Below, piece by piece: positions 9,374 to 17,786 of a stretch of 64,000 bases of DNA. The DNA lies in assembly GCA_019113825.1 (NCBI GenBank), contig DXGR01000102.1, positions 1 through 64,000 on the forward strand, in the 5' to 3' direction. Each line of letters starts with the position of its first letter. Within the stretch, counting starts at the first letter, position 1. Origin of the DNA: Candidatus Stackebrandtia excrementipullorum. Lineage in GTDB: Bacteria > Actinomycetota > Actinomycetes > Mycobacteriales > Micromonosporaceae. The position numbers and the translations under genes were made by a program. The notes beneath the pieces were generated by a model. It had not been told where the DNA came from, ran no database searches, and was given only the letters and a program-made list of their open reading frames with translations.

Positions 9374-10294
9374 GTGCTTGCCGTACTTTCGCCCGGTCAG
9401 GGCTCACAGAAACCCGGATTTCTATCTCCGTGGCTCGAACTGCCCGGCGCACGTGACCGACTAGGCACCTGGTCGGAGCTGTGTGCCATAGACCTGGTGC
9501 ATCTGGGGACAAAGGCCGACCAGGCCGAAATCACCGACACCGCGAAAACCCAGCCGTTGCTGGTCGCCGCCGCATTGTTGGCCGCCGAGCACCTGCCCAT
9601 GGACAAGGTCAAGCTGGTCGCCGGGCACTCCGTCGGTGAGCTTGCCGCCGCGCATCTTGCCGGTGTTCTCACCGCCGACGACGCCGTGAAACTAGCGGCC
9701 GTCCGCGGCCGCGAAATGGCCGCCGCATGCGCCATCACCCCGACCGGCATGGCCGCCATCCTCGGCGGGGAGCCCGACGAGGTCATCGACGCCATCACCG
9801 CCGTCGGCGCTTACCCCGCAAACCGTAACGGCGCGGGACAGGTCGTCGCCGCCGGCAGCACCGAGGCGTTGACGAAACTCGGCGCGAACATGCCGGACAA
9901 GGCCCACATCATTCCCCTGTCGGTCGCCGGGGCGTTCCACACGCCCTACATGGAATCGGCGCAGCACGAACTCGGCCGCCACGCCGAGGGCATCACAACC
10001 TCGGAGCCGGTCCGCACATGGCTGTCCAACGCCGACGGAGAACCGATGACGACCGGACAGGCCGCACTCGATCGGCTCGTCGCCCAGGTCACCGCACCCG
10101 TCCGATGGGACGCCTGCATGGACACCATGGCGCGCCGCGACGTCACCGCCGTCGTCGAACTGCCTCCCGCCGGGACACTCACCGGGCTGGTCAAGCGTCA
10201 GATCAAAGGCGTCAAGGCCGTCAAGCTGAACACACCCGAACAGCTGGAAGCCGCCATCGAACTCATTCGCGTTCACAGCGAGGAGCAGGAATGA
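9374..10294 (+). CDS. fabD: Malonyl-CoA:ACP transacylase
   Basis: Loads malonate from malonyl-CoA onto acyl carrier protein, the entry step of type II fatty-acid elongation. The sequence has the N-terminal SPGQGSQKPGF motif, catalytic S86 in AGHSVGELAAAH, R111 for the malonyl carboxylate, and catalytic H189 in GAFHTPYM. GTG 9374 gives a 306-residue protein aligned with family N-termini (VLAVLSPGQG); an in-frame GTG at 9338 would add 12 residues. No strong Shine-Dalgarno precedes either. The stop overlaps the fabH start (ATGA), so the two are translationally coupled. Confidence 0.93.
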   Translation: MLAVLSPGQGSQKPGFLSPWLELPGARDRLGTWSELCAIDLVHLGTKADQAEITDTAKTQPLLVAAALLAAEHLPMDKVKLVAGHSVGELAAAHLAGVLTADDAVKLAAVRGREMAAACAITPTGMAAILGGEPDEVIDAITAVGAYPANRNGAGQVVAAGSTEALTKLGANMPDKAHIIPLSVAGAFHTPYMESAQHELGRHAEGITTSEPVRTWLSNADGEPMTTGQAALDRLVAQVTAPVRWDACMDTMARRDVTAVVELPPAGTLTGLVKRQIKGVKAVKLNTPEQLEAAIELIRVHSEEQE

Positions 10295-11238
10295 CCGTCA
10301 CCGGCACCCACGTCATCGGCCTCGGGCACTACCAACCCGAAAAGGTCCTCACCAACGAAGACCTCGCCAAAATAGTCGACACCAACGACGAGTGGATCAC
10401 CTCTCGCGTCGGTATCAAGGAACGCCGGATCGCCGAAAAGGAAACGGTCGCCGACATGGCGACATACGCCGCGCAGAAGGCCCTGACCGCTTCCGGCCGC
10501 ACCGCGGCGGACATCGATATGGTCGTCGTGGCCACGTGCACCGCCGTCGACCGCGTCCCCAACATCGCCTGCCGTGTCGCCGACCAGCTCAATATCGAGG
10601 CGCCCGGGGCACTGGACGTCAACACCGCCTGCTCCGGGTTCACTCACGCCCTGGCCACCGCCGACCACGCCATCCGGGCCGGCGCCGCAACTACCGCGAT
10701 CGTGGTCGGTGTGGAAAAACTGTCGGACTTCACCGACTGGACGGAACGCTCCACATGCGTCCTGTTCGGGGACGGTGCCGGTGCCGCGGTCATCACCGCC
10801 ACCGACGACGACAAGCCGGGCGTCGGGCCTGTCGTGTGGGGATCCGTTCCCAAAATGAGCGACGTCGTCCGTATCGAGGCAACGCACCCGTACGTTTCGC
10901 AGGAAGGCCAAACCGTGTTCCGGTGGGCCATCACCTCGCTGGCGCCACTGGCTCGGAAGGCAGCCGAACGAGCCGGTGTGGACATGGACGACATCACCGC
11001 GTTCGTCGCCCACCAGGCGAACCTGCGCATCATCGAAGGCATAGCCAAGAAACTCAAGGCGCCGAACGCGATCATCGCCTCCGACGTCGTCGAATCGGGG
11101 AACACGTCGGCGGCGTCCGTGCCGCTGGCGTTGTCGAAGCTGGCCGAATCCGGGCAGATCAAGACCGGAGACCCGGTCCTTCTGTTCGGCTTCGGAGGTG
11201 GCCTGACCTATGCAGGTCAAGTCATCCACTGTCCGTAA
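10291..11238 (+). CDS. fabH: 3-oxoacyl-ACP synthase III
   Basis: Initiates fatty-acid synthesis by condensing an acyl-CoA primer with malonyl-ACP; in actinomycetes branched primers such as isobutyryl-CoA are common. The thiolase-fold protein of 315 residues shows the catalytic triad C114 (NTACSGFTHA), H241 (AHQANLRI) and N271 (ESGNTSAASVP). ATG 10291 overlaps the fabD stop by four bases and has GAGGAGCAGGA just upstream. It lies second in the fabD-fabH-acpP-fabF-accD operon, the arrangement known from Streptomyces rather than the acpM-kasA-kasB order of mycobacteria. Confidence 0.96.
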   Translation: MTVTGTHVIGLGHYQPEKVLTNEDLAKIVDTNDEWITSRVGIKERRIAEKETVADMATYAAQKALTASGRTAADIDMVVVATCTAVDRVPNIACRVADQLNIEAPGALDVNTACSGFTHALATADHAIRAGAATTAIVVGVEKLSDFTDWTERSTCVLFGDGAGAAVITATDDDKPGVGPVVWGSVPKMSDVVRIEATHPYVSQEGQTVFRWAITSLAPLARKAAERAGVDMDDITAFVAHQANLRIIEGIAKKLKAPNAIIASDVVESGNTSAASVPLALSKLAESGQIKTGDPVLLFGFGGGLTYAGQVIHCP

Positions 11239-11267
11239 GAACACAACACCCATGGAAAGGAACCAAC

Positions 11268-11513
11268 ATGAGCAGCCGTGAGGAAATCCTCAAAGGTCTG
11301 GCCGAGATCCTCGAAGAGGTCGCCGGTGTCGAGCCCAAGGACGCCACCGAGGACAAGAGCTTCACCGAGGAGCTCGACGTCGACTCGCTGTCCATGGTCG
11401 AGGTTGTCGTCGCCGCCGAAGAGCGCTTCGACGTCAAGATCCCCGACGACGACGTCCAGAGCCTCAAGACCGTCGGTGACGCCGTCTCCTTCATCGAGAA
11501 GGCACAGGGCTAA
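11268..11513 (+). CDS. acpP: Acyl carrier protein
   Basis: The 81-residue cytoplasmic carrier of growing fatty acyl chains. The phosphopantetheine attachment site is S40 in the motif DVDSLSMVEVV, flanked by the acidic helices typical of ACPs. ATG 11268 follows AAAGGAACCAAC, a good binding site. The stop TAA is directly followed by the ATG of fabF with no spacing, which suggests coupled translation. An ACP of 81 residues is standard and lacks the C-terminal extension of mycobacterial AcpM. Confidence 0.96.
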   Translation: MSSREEILKGLAEILEEVAGVEPKDATEDKSFTEELDVDSLSMVEVVVAAEERFDVKIPDDDVQSLKTVGDAVSFIEKAQG

Positions 11514-12728
11514 ATGACAGACGTTGTCGTTACCGGGCTCGGTGCGACGACCCCGCTGGGCGGAGACGTCGCGTCAACGTGGCGCGCTCTGCTCGACGGT
11601 GTTTCAGGGGCGGGCCCGCTGACCCAGGAATGGGCTGCAGAACTTCCGGTCCGCATCGCGGCCGAACTGGCCGAGGATCCGGGCGTAAAAATTCCCCGCG
11701 TTCGGCAACGCCGATTGGACCGCAGCGAACAGATCGCGATCATCGCTGCGAACGAGGCGTTCAACGACGCGGGGCTGACCGATGTCGAGCTCGACAAGGA
11801 ACGGCTGGGAGTCTGTTTCGGTAGCGGGATCGGCGGAGCCATCACCCTGCTGGAACAAGACGACATCCTCGAGGAGAAGGGCCCACGCCGGGTTTCTCCT
11901 CACACGGTCCCGATGCTCATGCCCAACGGCCCCGCCGCATGGGTGGGCTTGGAACTGGGCGCCAAGGCCGGGGTTCACGCTCCGACCAGTGCGTGCGCCA
12001 CCAGTTCGGAGTCCATCGCCTGGGGCTTGGACATGATCCGGGCCGGGCGCGCCGACATCGTCGTGGCCGGCGGCACCGAGGCGGTCGTCCACGCACTGCC
12101 GATCGCAGGCTTCGCCTCGATGAAGGCACTGTCGACCCGCAACGACGAGCCGACCAAGGCATCACGGCCGTGGGACGCCGACCGGGACGGGTTCGTCCTC
12201 GGTGAGGGCTCCGGAGCGGTCGTGCTCGAGCGGGCCGACCACGCGGCGGCACGCGGCGCCAAGGTCTACGCACGACTGTGCGGGACCGGCATCACCTCCG
12301 ACGGCTTCGACATCGTCCAGCCCGATCCTGCCGGCGGTATCCGCGCCATGCGGATGGCACTGCGCAACGCGGGGATGTCGGGCAGCGATATCGGACACGT
12401 CAACGCCCACGCGACCTCCACACCGGTGGGCGACATGGGCGAGGTCCACGGTATCGAAGAGGCGATCGGTACTCACCCGGCGCTGACCAGCACCAAATCC
12501 ATGACCGGGCACCTGCTGGGTGCTGCGGGAGTGGTCGAGTCGATCGCGGTCATCCTGGCCATTCACGAAGGTGTCATTCCGCCGACCATCAACCTCGACG
12601 AACCCGATAAGGCGCTCAATCTCGACGTCGTGACCGGCGAACCACGCAAGGTCGACCTCGACGCCGCGATGAACAACTCGTTCGGGTTCGGCGGCCACAA
12701 CGTTTCACTTGTCTTCGCAAAGGCGTGA
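11514..12728 (+). CDS. fabF: 3-oxoacyl-ACP synthase II
   Basis: A condensing enzyme that elongates acyl-ACP with malonyl-ACP. The 404-residue protein has the Cys-His-His active site of KAS II: C161 (TSACATSSESIAWG), H299 (NAHATSTPVGD) and H333 (MTGHLLGAAG), plus the C-terminal NSFGFGGHNVSLV motif. It starts on the base after the acpP stop. No second KAS copy follows, in contrast to mycobacterial kasA-kasB. Confidence 0.96.
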   Translation: MTDVVVTGLGATTPLGGDVASTWRALLDGVSGAGPLTQEWAAELPVRIAAELAEDPGVKIPRVRQRRLDRSEQIAIIAANEAFNDAGLTDVELDKERLGVCFGSGIGGAITLLEQDDILEEKGPRRVSPHTVPMLMPNGPAAWVGLELGAKAGVHAPTSACATSSESIAWGLDMIRAGRADIVVAGGTEAVVHALPIAGFASMKALSTRNDEPTKASRPWDADRDGFVLGEGSGAVVLERADHAAARGAKVYARLCGTGITSDGFDIVQPDPAGGIRAMRMALRNAGMSGSDIGHVNAHATSTPVGDMGEVHGIEEAIGTHPALTSTKSMTGHLLGAAGVVESIAVILAIHEGVIPPTINLDEPDKALNLDVVTGEPRKVDLDAAMNNSFGFGGHNVSLVFAKA

Positions 12729-12746
12729 ACCACCCTAGGAGCCACA

Positions 12747-14171
12747 GTGTCCACCACCACCATCTCCGCCGAGCCGGTCGCCGACGTTCGCGACCCCATG
12801 CCGCGGCTGGAAGCTCTCTTCGATTCCGGAACGATCCAGCTGATCGCACACGGTGACGACTCCGGTGTCGTTACCGCGCGCGGTGACATCGGCGGTACAC
12901 CCGCCATCGCCTACTGCTCCGACGCTCGGCGCATGGGCGGCGCCATGGGGACCGACGGCTGCCGGCACATCGTGTCGGCCATCGACACCGCCGTCAACGA
13001 CCGGATCCCAGTGGTGGGCATCTGGCACTCCGGTGGGGCGCGTCTACCCGAAGGAGTCATCGCACTCCACGCCGTCGGGCAGGTCTTCGCAGCGATGATC
13101 AGAGCGTCCGGCCGGGTCCCGCAGATCTCGGTCGTGCTGGGGCCCGCCGCCGGTGGCGCAGCCTACGGTCCTGCGCTCACCGACATCGTGATCATGTCCG
13201 ATACCGGTCGCATCTTCGTAACCGGACCCGAGGTCGTTAAGAGTGTCACCGGCGAGGAGTCGGACATGGCGTCGTTGGGGGGCCCGGACGTGCACTCGCG
13301 TAAGTCCGGGGTCGCCCACATCACGACCAAGGACGACGCCACGGCGCTGGCCACCGCACGAGACCTCACGTCGCTGCTCGGTCATCAGGGCCACCTCCAA
13401 CCGGCCGACGCCGTCGACGACTCCAACCTCGGCGACGTCCTGCCCGAGCAGGCCAACCGCGCATACAACGTCAAACCGTTGGTGCGCAAACTTCTTGACG
13501 GCGGCGAAGGCGTCGAAGCGCCGGTGGAACTGCACGGCAAGTGGGCGCCCAACATCGTGACGGTCCTCGGTAGGTTCGCAGGCCGCACCGTGGGTGTCAT
13601 CGCGAACAACCCGCTGCGCCTGGGCGGCTGCTTGAACTCCGAAAGCGCCGAAAAGGCGGCCCGTTTCGTGCGGATGTGCGACGCGCTCGGAGTCCCGTTG
13701 ATCGTGCTGGTCGACGTGCCCGGTTACCTTCCGGGTCTGGGGCAGGAATGGGAAGGCGTGGTCCGTCGCGGGGCCAAGCTACTGCACGCGTTCGCCGAGT
13801 CGGTTATTCCGCGGGTGACACTGGTGACCCGCAAATCGTACGGCGGCGCCTACATCGCCATGAACTCACGTGCTTTGGGCGCCACCGCGGTCTTCGCCTG
13901 GCCACAGGCCGAGGTCGCCGTCATGGGCGCATCGGCGGCGGTGAACGTCCTCTACCGGAAGCAGTTGGCGGCCGCGCCCGAAGAGGAACGCGAAGTTTTG
14001 CGTGAGAAGCTCATCGCCAAGCAGGAGGCCGAAGCCGGCGGGGTGGCTCTCGCCAGCGAAATCGGTGTCGTCGACGAGGTGATCGACCCGGCAGAAACCC
14101 GGCAGCGTCTGGCCGCGGCGTTGGCAGCCGCACCGGCCGCACGCGGAGCGCACGGCAACATTCCGCTCTAG
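12747..14171 (+). CDS. accD: Acyl-CoA carboxylase beta subunit (carboxyltransferase, AccD6-like)
   Basis: The carboxyltransferase subunit that makes malonyl-CoA (and possibly methylmalonyl-CoA) from biotin-carboxylated carrier. The 474-residue protein has the crotonase-like double domain, with oxyanion-hole glycines in GIWHSGGARLPEG and LGPAAGGAAYGPAL in the N-terminal half, and VDVPGYLPGLGQEW and KSYGGAYIAMNS in the C-terminal half. GTG 12747 follows TAGGAG. It closes the fab operon, as accD6 does in mycobacteria; the biotinylated alpha subunit is encoded elsewhere. Confidence 0.92.
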   Translation: MSTTTISAEPVADVRDPMPRLEALFDSGTIQLIAHGDDSGVVTARGDIGGTPAIAYCSDARRMGGAMGTDGCRHIVSAIDTAVNDRIPVVGIWHSGGARLPEGVIALHAVGQVFAAMIRASGRVPQISVVLGPAAGGAAYGPALTDIVIMSDTGRIFVTGPEVVKSVTGEESDMASLGGPDVHSRKSGVAHITTKDDATALATARDLTSLLGHQGHLQPADAVDDSNLGDVLPEQANRAYNVKPLVRKLLDGGEGVEAPVELHGKWAPNIVTVLGRFAGRTVGVIANNPLRLGGCLNSESAEKAARFVRMCDALGVPLIVLVDVPGYLPGLGQEWEGVVRRGAKLLHAFAESVIPRVTLVTRKSYGGAYIAMNSRALGATAVFAWPQAEVAVMGASAAVNVLYRKQLAAAPEEEREVLREKLIAKQEAEAGGVALASEIGVVDEVIDPAETRQRLAAALAAAPAARGAHGNIPL

Positions 14172-14197
14172 TCGCCGGTCACGTCACCACCGTTCTT

Positions 14198-14229
14198 TCG
14201 GGCGGCTCACCATCCGGTGGGCCGCCCGA
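14198..14229 (+). terminator. Terminator of the fab operon
   Basis: The inverted repeat TCGGGCGGC (14198-14206) and GCCGCCCGA (14221-14229), extended by an inner CACC/GGTG pair, lies 26 bases after the accD stop. It has no T tract. Confidence 0.75.
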
Positions 14230-14265
14230 TGCTTGGAATGCTTCGTTTCGGGTACTTCTCGGGAC

Positions 14266-14412
14266 ATGATTAGTTTTCTACTCTGGATCCTGGCAGTGAT
14301 CCTCGTCGTGAGCGGAATCGTCAACCTCTTCCGTAAAAACTTTCTCTGGGGCATCGTCCTCATCATCATCGGGCTCCTCGTCGGTCCAGGCGGGGTCAGC
14401 ATCTTCACATAG
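14266..14412 (+). CDS. GPGG-motif small membrane protein
   Basis: A 48-residue protein made of two hydrophobic segments (about residues 3-20 and 26-40) joined by the basic turn NLFRKNF, and ending with GPGGVSIFT. This matches the small actinobacterial proteins known as GPGG-motif small membrane proteins, whose function is unknown. It starts at ATG 14266 and stops at TAG 14410-14412. It has its own transcriptional position after the fab-operon terminator and before the adenosine deaminase gene. It is too short for routine gene calling but the family match makes it credible. Confidence 0.8.
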   Translation: MISFLLWILAVILVVSGIVNLFRKNFLWGIVLIIIGLLVGPGGVSIFT

Positions 14413-14510
14413 CGGTGTAGCCGCACAAACACCATGCGGTTGAGCCCGGCGACGAAATGCGGTCCGGACGGCTGTAACCTCAGGCCGTCCGTTGACGGCT
14501 GGAGCCCTTC

Positions 14511-15563
14511 ATGTCTGATATCACCGCATTCGTCGCCGGTCTTCCCAAGGCCGAGATCCATGTCCACCACGTGGGTTCGGCGTCGCCTCGCATCGTCGCC
14601 GATCTGGCGAACCGCCACCCGGACGGGGCTGTTCCCACGGATCCGCAGGCGCTGGTCGACTATTTCACGTTCCGCGACTTCGCACATTTCATCGAGGTGT
14701 ACCTCTCGGTAGTGGACCTCGTCCGCACCCCCGACGATGTGAGGCTTCTGACCTACGAGGTCGCCCGCGACATGGCGAAGCAGAACATCAGATACGCCGA
14801 GCTCACGGTGACCCCGTACAGCTCGGTCCACCGAGGTATCGACCCCGTCGACTTCATGGCCGCCATCGAAGACGCGCGTATCGGCGCGGAATCGGAGCTG
14901 GGAGTCGCCTTGCGGTGGTGCTTCGACATTCCCGGCGAGGCGGGCATCCCCGCCGCCGAGTCGACGCTCGAGCTGGCTACCCGGTACCGACCCGACGGGC
15001 TGGTCAGCTTCGGGCTCGGCGGGCCCGAAATAGGCGTCCCACGCCCCCAGTTCAAGCCGTACTTTGAGCGTGCCGTCGCCGAAGGCCTGCGCAGCGTCCC
15101 CCACGCGGGCGAGTCCACCGGTCCCGAAACAATCTGGGACTCTCTGCGGGACCTGCGAGCCGAACGAATCGGCCACGGAACCAGCGCTGTCGCCGACCCG
15201 AGGCTTCTCGAGCATCTCGCCGAAAACGAGATCGCTCTTGAGGTGTGCCCCACGTCCAACCTCGCCACCCGAGTCGTGGCCACCATCGACGAGCACCCGC
15301 TGCGCCGCATGGTCGACGCGGGCGTCACGGTCACCATCAACAGCGACGACCCACCCATGTTCGGCACGGACCTGTCGTCCGAGTACGTCATAGCCGCCGG
15401 ACTACTCGATCTCGACGTCTTCGGTGTCGCCGAGCTGGCCAAGAACGCCGTGACCGCGTCGTTCGCGTCGGCACAGGTCAAAAAACGTCTCATCGGTGAG
15501 ATCGACGACTACACTCGCCGGTGGCATCGGGAGAATGAAACCGCAGCTCATCCGGCACAGTAA
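14511..15563 (+). CDS. Adenosine deaminase-family protein (adenosine or aminofutalosine deaminase)
   Basis: A 350-residue metal-dependent amidohydrolase that deaminates an adenine-type nucleoside. Metal ligands H17 and H19 lie in AEIHVHHVGSASPRIV. Further active-site motifs are HAGESTGPETIWD, RIGHGTS, and NSDDPPMFGTDL, where the Asp pair binds metal. The N-terminal HVHHVGSASPRIV differs from the HVHLDG of classical adenosine deaminases. From memory it resembles the group shown to deaminate 6-aminodeoxyfutalosine in the futalosine route to menaquinone. No mqn genes are nearby to support that. It is followed by a strong hairpin at 15691. Confidence 0.85.
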   Translation: MSDITAFVAGLPKAEIHVHHVGSASPRIVADLANRHPDGAVPTDPQALVDYFTFRDFAHFIEVYLSVVDLVRTPDDVRLLTYEVARDMAKQNIRYAELTVTPYSSVHRGIDPVDFMAAIEDARIGAESELGVALRWCFDIPGEAGIPAAESTLELATRYRPDGLVSFGLGGPEIGVPRPQFKPYFERAVAEGLRSVPHAGESTGPETIWDSLRDLRAERIGHGTSAVADPRLLEHLAENEIALEVCPTSNLATRVVATIDEHPLRRMVDAGVTVTINSDDPPMFGTDLSSEYVIAAGLLDLDVFGVAELAKNAVTASFASAQVKKRLIGEIDDYTRRWHRENETAAHPAQ

Positions 15564-15690
15564 CGCGCTCGCGTCACCACTTTGGTCAACCCTCAGCGTT
15601 CATCGGTCCCGCGTGGCATCGTCAAACGACATACCACAGAACACCGATACACATCACCGATCGATGGGACGCCACCCTGGCCCCGGAAAG

Positions 15691-15725
15691 AACGGGCGTC
15701 GGCTTCTCCTGCGCCGACGCCCGTT
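15691..15725. terminator. Bidirectional terminator between the deaminase and RNase H genes
   Basis: A perfect 13-bp stem, AACGGGCGTCGGC (15691-15703) and GCCGACGCCCGTT (15713-15725), with a nine-base loop, sits between two convergent genes. AA on one side and TT on the other give a short T run in both directions. Confidence 0.85.
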
Positions 15726-15745
15726 CGCCGCCCCAAGGCCGCCTG

Positions 15746-16159
15746 TCAGCGGCCCTCGTTCATGGCCTGATTGGCCAGCGCGTCGGCGCGAACGTTGTCG
15801 GCTCGAGGAATCCAGATGAACTCCACCGACTCGAATTCGGCCACGAGCCCCGACGCCTTCGCGGCCAACGGCCGCAAACCGGGGTTGCGGACCTTCCAAT
15901 TGCCGCTCATCTGCTCAACGACCAGCTTCGAATCCATCCGTACTTCGACGGCGGTCGCCCCCAGGTCACGGGCGGCCGTCAAACCCGCTATCAAACCCTC
16001 GTATTCGGCCACGTTGTTGGTCGTGACACCAAGGTATCCACGCCTGTCCTGGAGGTCCTGACCGTCTTCGTCGAAGACGACCGCGCCGTATCCGGCGGGG
16101 CCGGGGTTGCCCCGCGACCCCCCGTCGGCTTCGACCACAACCTTGCCGATTCGATTCAC
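15746..16159 (-). CDS. rnhA: Ribonuclease HI family protein
   Basis: Cleaves the RNA strand of RNA-DNA hybrids. The 137-residue protein carries the RNase H carboxylates D12 (EADGGSRGNPGPAGYG), E52 (NNVAEYEGL), D76 (RMDSKLVVEQM) and D126 (ADNVRADALAN). In mycobacteria the equivalent protein is fused to a C-terminal phosphatase (CobC-like) domain; here the RNase H domain stands alone. The GTG start at 16159 overlaps the TGA of the upstream gene (GTGA, 16156-16159), so the two are translationally coupled. A terminator follows at 15691-15725. Confidence 0.9.
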   Translation of the reverse strand: MNRIGKVVVEADGGSRGNPGPAGYGAVVFDEDGQDLQDRRGYLGVTTNNVAEYEGLIAGLTAARDLGATAVEVRMDSKLVVEQMSGNWKVRNPGLRPLAAKASGLVAEFESVEFIWIPRADNVRADALANQAMNEGR

Positions 16160-17730
16160 AGGCCGGACTCCGACGTACGAACGAGGATCGCGCCACAGTT
16201 GTCACACCGTGCCACGTGATTGGGAGCCGCCGTCCTCAGCTGAGCCAGTTCCCCGCCGGGCTGTTCGATCCTGCAGCCCTCGCAACGACGTTGTCGCAAC
16301 ATGGCCGCGGCGACCGACTGGTTCCGCTTCCGAATCTTCTCGTACAGCGCCACCAGGTCTTCGGGAAGCTCGGCGACCGTTTCTTCGCGTTCGTCGCGAC
16401 GACGCGCCATCTCGGCCTCGATGTCGGCGATCTCCGCGTCACGCTCGGCGGTGACTGCCGACAGTTCCTCTTGACGCCGGTTGAGGAGCTCGCCTTGTTC
16501 CTGCGCGGTGGCCACCGCGGTTTCCTTTTGTTCCATCAGGTCCAGCTGTTGGTCTTCCAGCTCGGACTGCCGACGGGCCAGCGTCTGCAGTTCGTGTTCC
16601 AGGCTGGTCAACTCCTTGGGACTGGCTGAACCGGACTGTTGACGTGCGCGGTCCTTGTCGGCCCGGTTGCGGACCTGTTCGATTTCCCGCTCAACCCGCG
16701 CGATGTCGCGGTCGAGATCGTAGGCGGCGGCCTCGGTTTGGGCCTGTGTGTCCGTCGCGGCGTTGACCATTTTGGTCAATTCTGCGACGGAGGTCTCCTG
16801 CGGCAGGTGAGTGCGCCGATGTGTCAACTGGTTCAGTGCCGTGTCGATCTGCTGCAGGGTCAACAATCGGCGTTGGTCGGCCGGGTCGGCTTGCACACGC
16901 GCTCCTAGCTGTGTAGTTGTCGATAAGTCCGTCGAGGCGACGTGCATCCCCCACGGATCGGTGTTGCGGTTACTCACCACGGTATCGACGTCGAAGGCAT
17001 CCCGCACCTGCGCGGCCACCAGATCCAGCCACGGCTGTTCGGTGGCCCAGTGCGCCGCATCGATCAACGCCGGAGAGTCGTCCTCGATGTACTCCCCCGC
17101 GACGTGGTGGCGAAGGTCGGCGGTCAGATACACGTCGGCTCCGGCCGCTCGTGCTTCGGTCAAATACCCGTCGCCGGCGCCGCCGGACACGGCTACGACC
17201 TCGATGCGTCGTTCGGGGTCGCCGGCCACACGCAGTCCTGCCGCAGTACCGGGTAGACGCCCCGCGGCGTGCTGCGCGAACTCGGCCAACGTCATCGGTT
17301 CGGGCAGGACCCCGACCCGACCGATGCCCCGAGGTCCGTCGTCGATCGGTGACAGCGGACGTAGACCGGTGAGGCCGATCCGTTCGGCCAACGCGTCGGA
17401 GACCCCGGGCGAGGCGACGTCGGCGTTGGTGTGTGCAACGTAGAGACCGATTTTCGACTCGATCAGCGTGTGAAGGATTTCTCCTTTGTAATCGGTCGGT
17501 GCGATCGAGGAGACCCCCCGCAGTAGGAGCGGATGGTGGGTGACCAACAGCTGGGCACCCACCTCCTTCGCCTGCGCGACCGTCGCCGCGACACAGTCCA
17601 CGGCGAACAGGACTCGGTCGACTCTCGTCTCGGGACGACCACACACCAGTCCGACACGGTCCCAGTCGGCGGCCCAATCGGGCGGGTATACGGAATCCAG
17701 TTTCGCGACGATATCACCGATGGTGTTCAT
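16156..17730 (-). CDS. Nif3-like dinuclear metal protein fused to a coiled-coil C4 zinc-ribbon protein
   Basis: A 524-residue fusion. Residues 1 to about 270 are a Nif3/YbgI-family domain (GTP cyclohydrolase I type 2-like) with metal ligands in LLVTHHPLL (H65, H66), HTNAD (H100, D104) and DAAHWATE (H227, E231). Residues 279-524 are a long charged coiled coil (about 290-460) ending in a C4 zinc ribbon with C483, C486, C509 and C512. In other actinobacteria these are two adjacent genes. Here they are in one frame, yet an internal GTG at 16896 retains a Shine-Dalgarno (TAGGAG), and a TAG stop exists at the junction in another frame. The second protein could therefore also be made alone (246 residues). 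Confidence 0.85.
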   Translation of the reverse strand: MNTIGDIVAKLDSVYPPDWAADWDRVGLVCGRPETRVDRVLFAVDCVAATVAQAKEVGAQLLVTHHPLLLRGVSSIAPTDYKGEILHTLIESKIGLYVAHTNADVASPGVSDALAERIGLTGLRPLSPIDDGPRGIGRVGVLPEPMTLAEFAQHAAGRLPGTAAGLRVAGDPERRIEVVAVSGGAGDGYLTEARAAGADVYLTADLRHHVAGEYIEDDSPALIDAAHWATEQPWLDLVAAQVRDAFDVDTVVSNRNTDPWGMHVASTDLSTTTQLGARVQADPADQRRLLTLQQIDTALNQLTHRRTHLPQETSVAELTKMVNAATDTQAQTEAAAYDLDRDIARVEREIEQVRNRADKDRARQQSGSASPKELTSLEHELQTLARRQSELEDQQLDLMEQKETAVATAQEQGELLNRRQEELSAVTAERDAEIADIEAEMARRRDEREETVAELPEDLVALYEKIRKRNQSVAAAMLRQRRCEGCRIEQPGGELAQLRTAAPNHVARCDNCGAILVRTSESGL

Positions 17731-17786
17731 CCGCGCGAGCGTACTTGACCGGCCGTCCCGGAACCGACCAGGTGCCGCGGGTCATC

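Noticed and set aside
10392..11513. Plus-strand frame running into acpP from within fabH
   Set aside because: The upstream part is an Arg-rich shadow of fabH; acpP has its own start and binding site at 11268.
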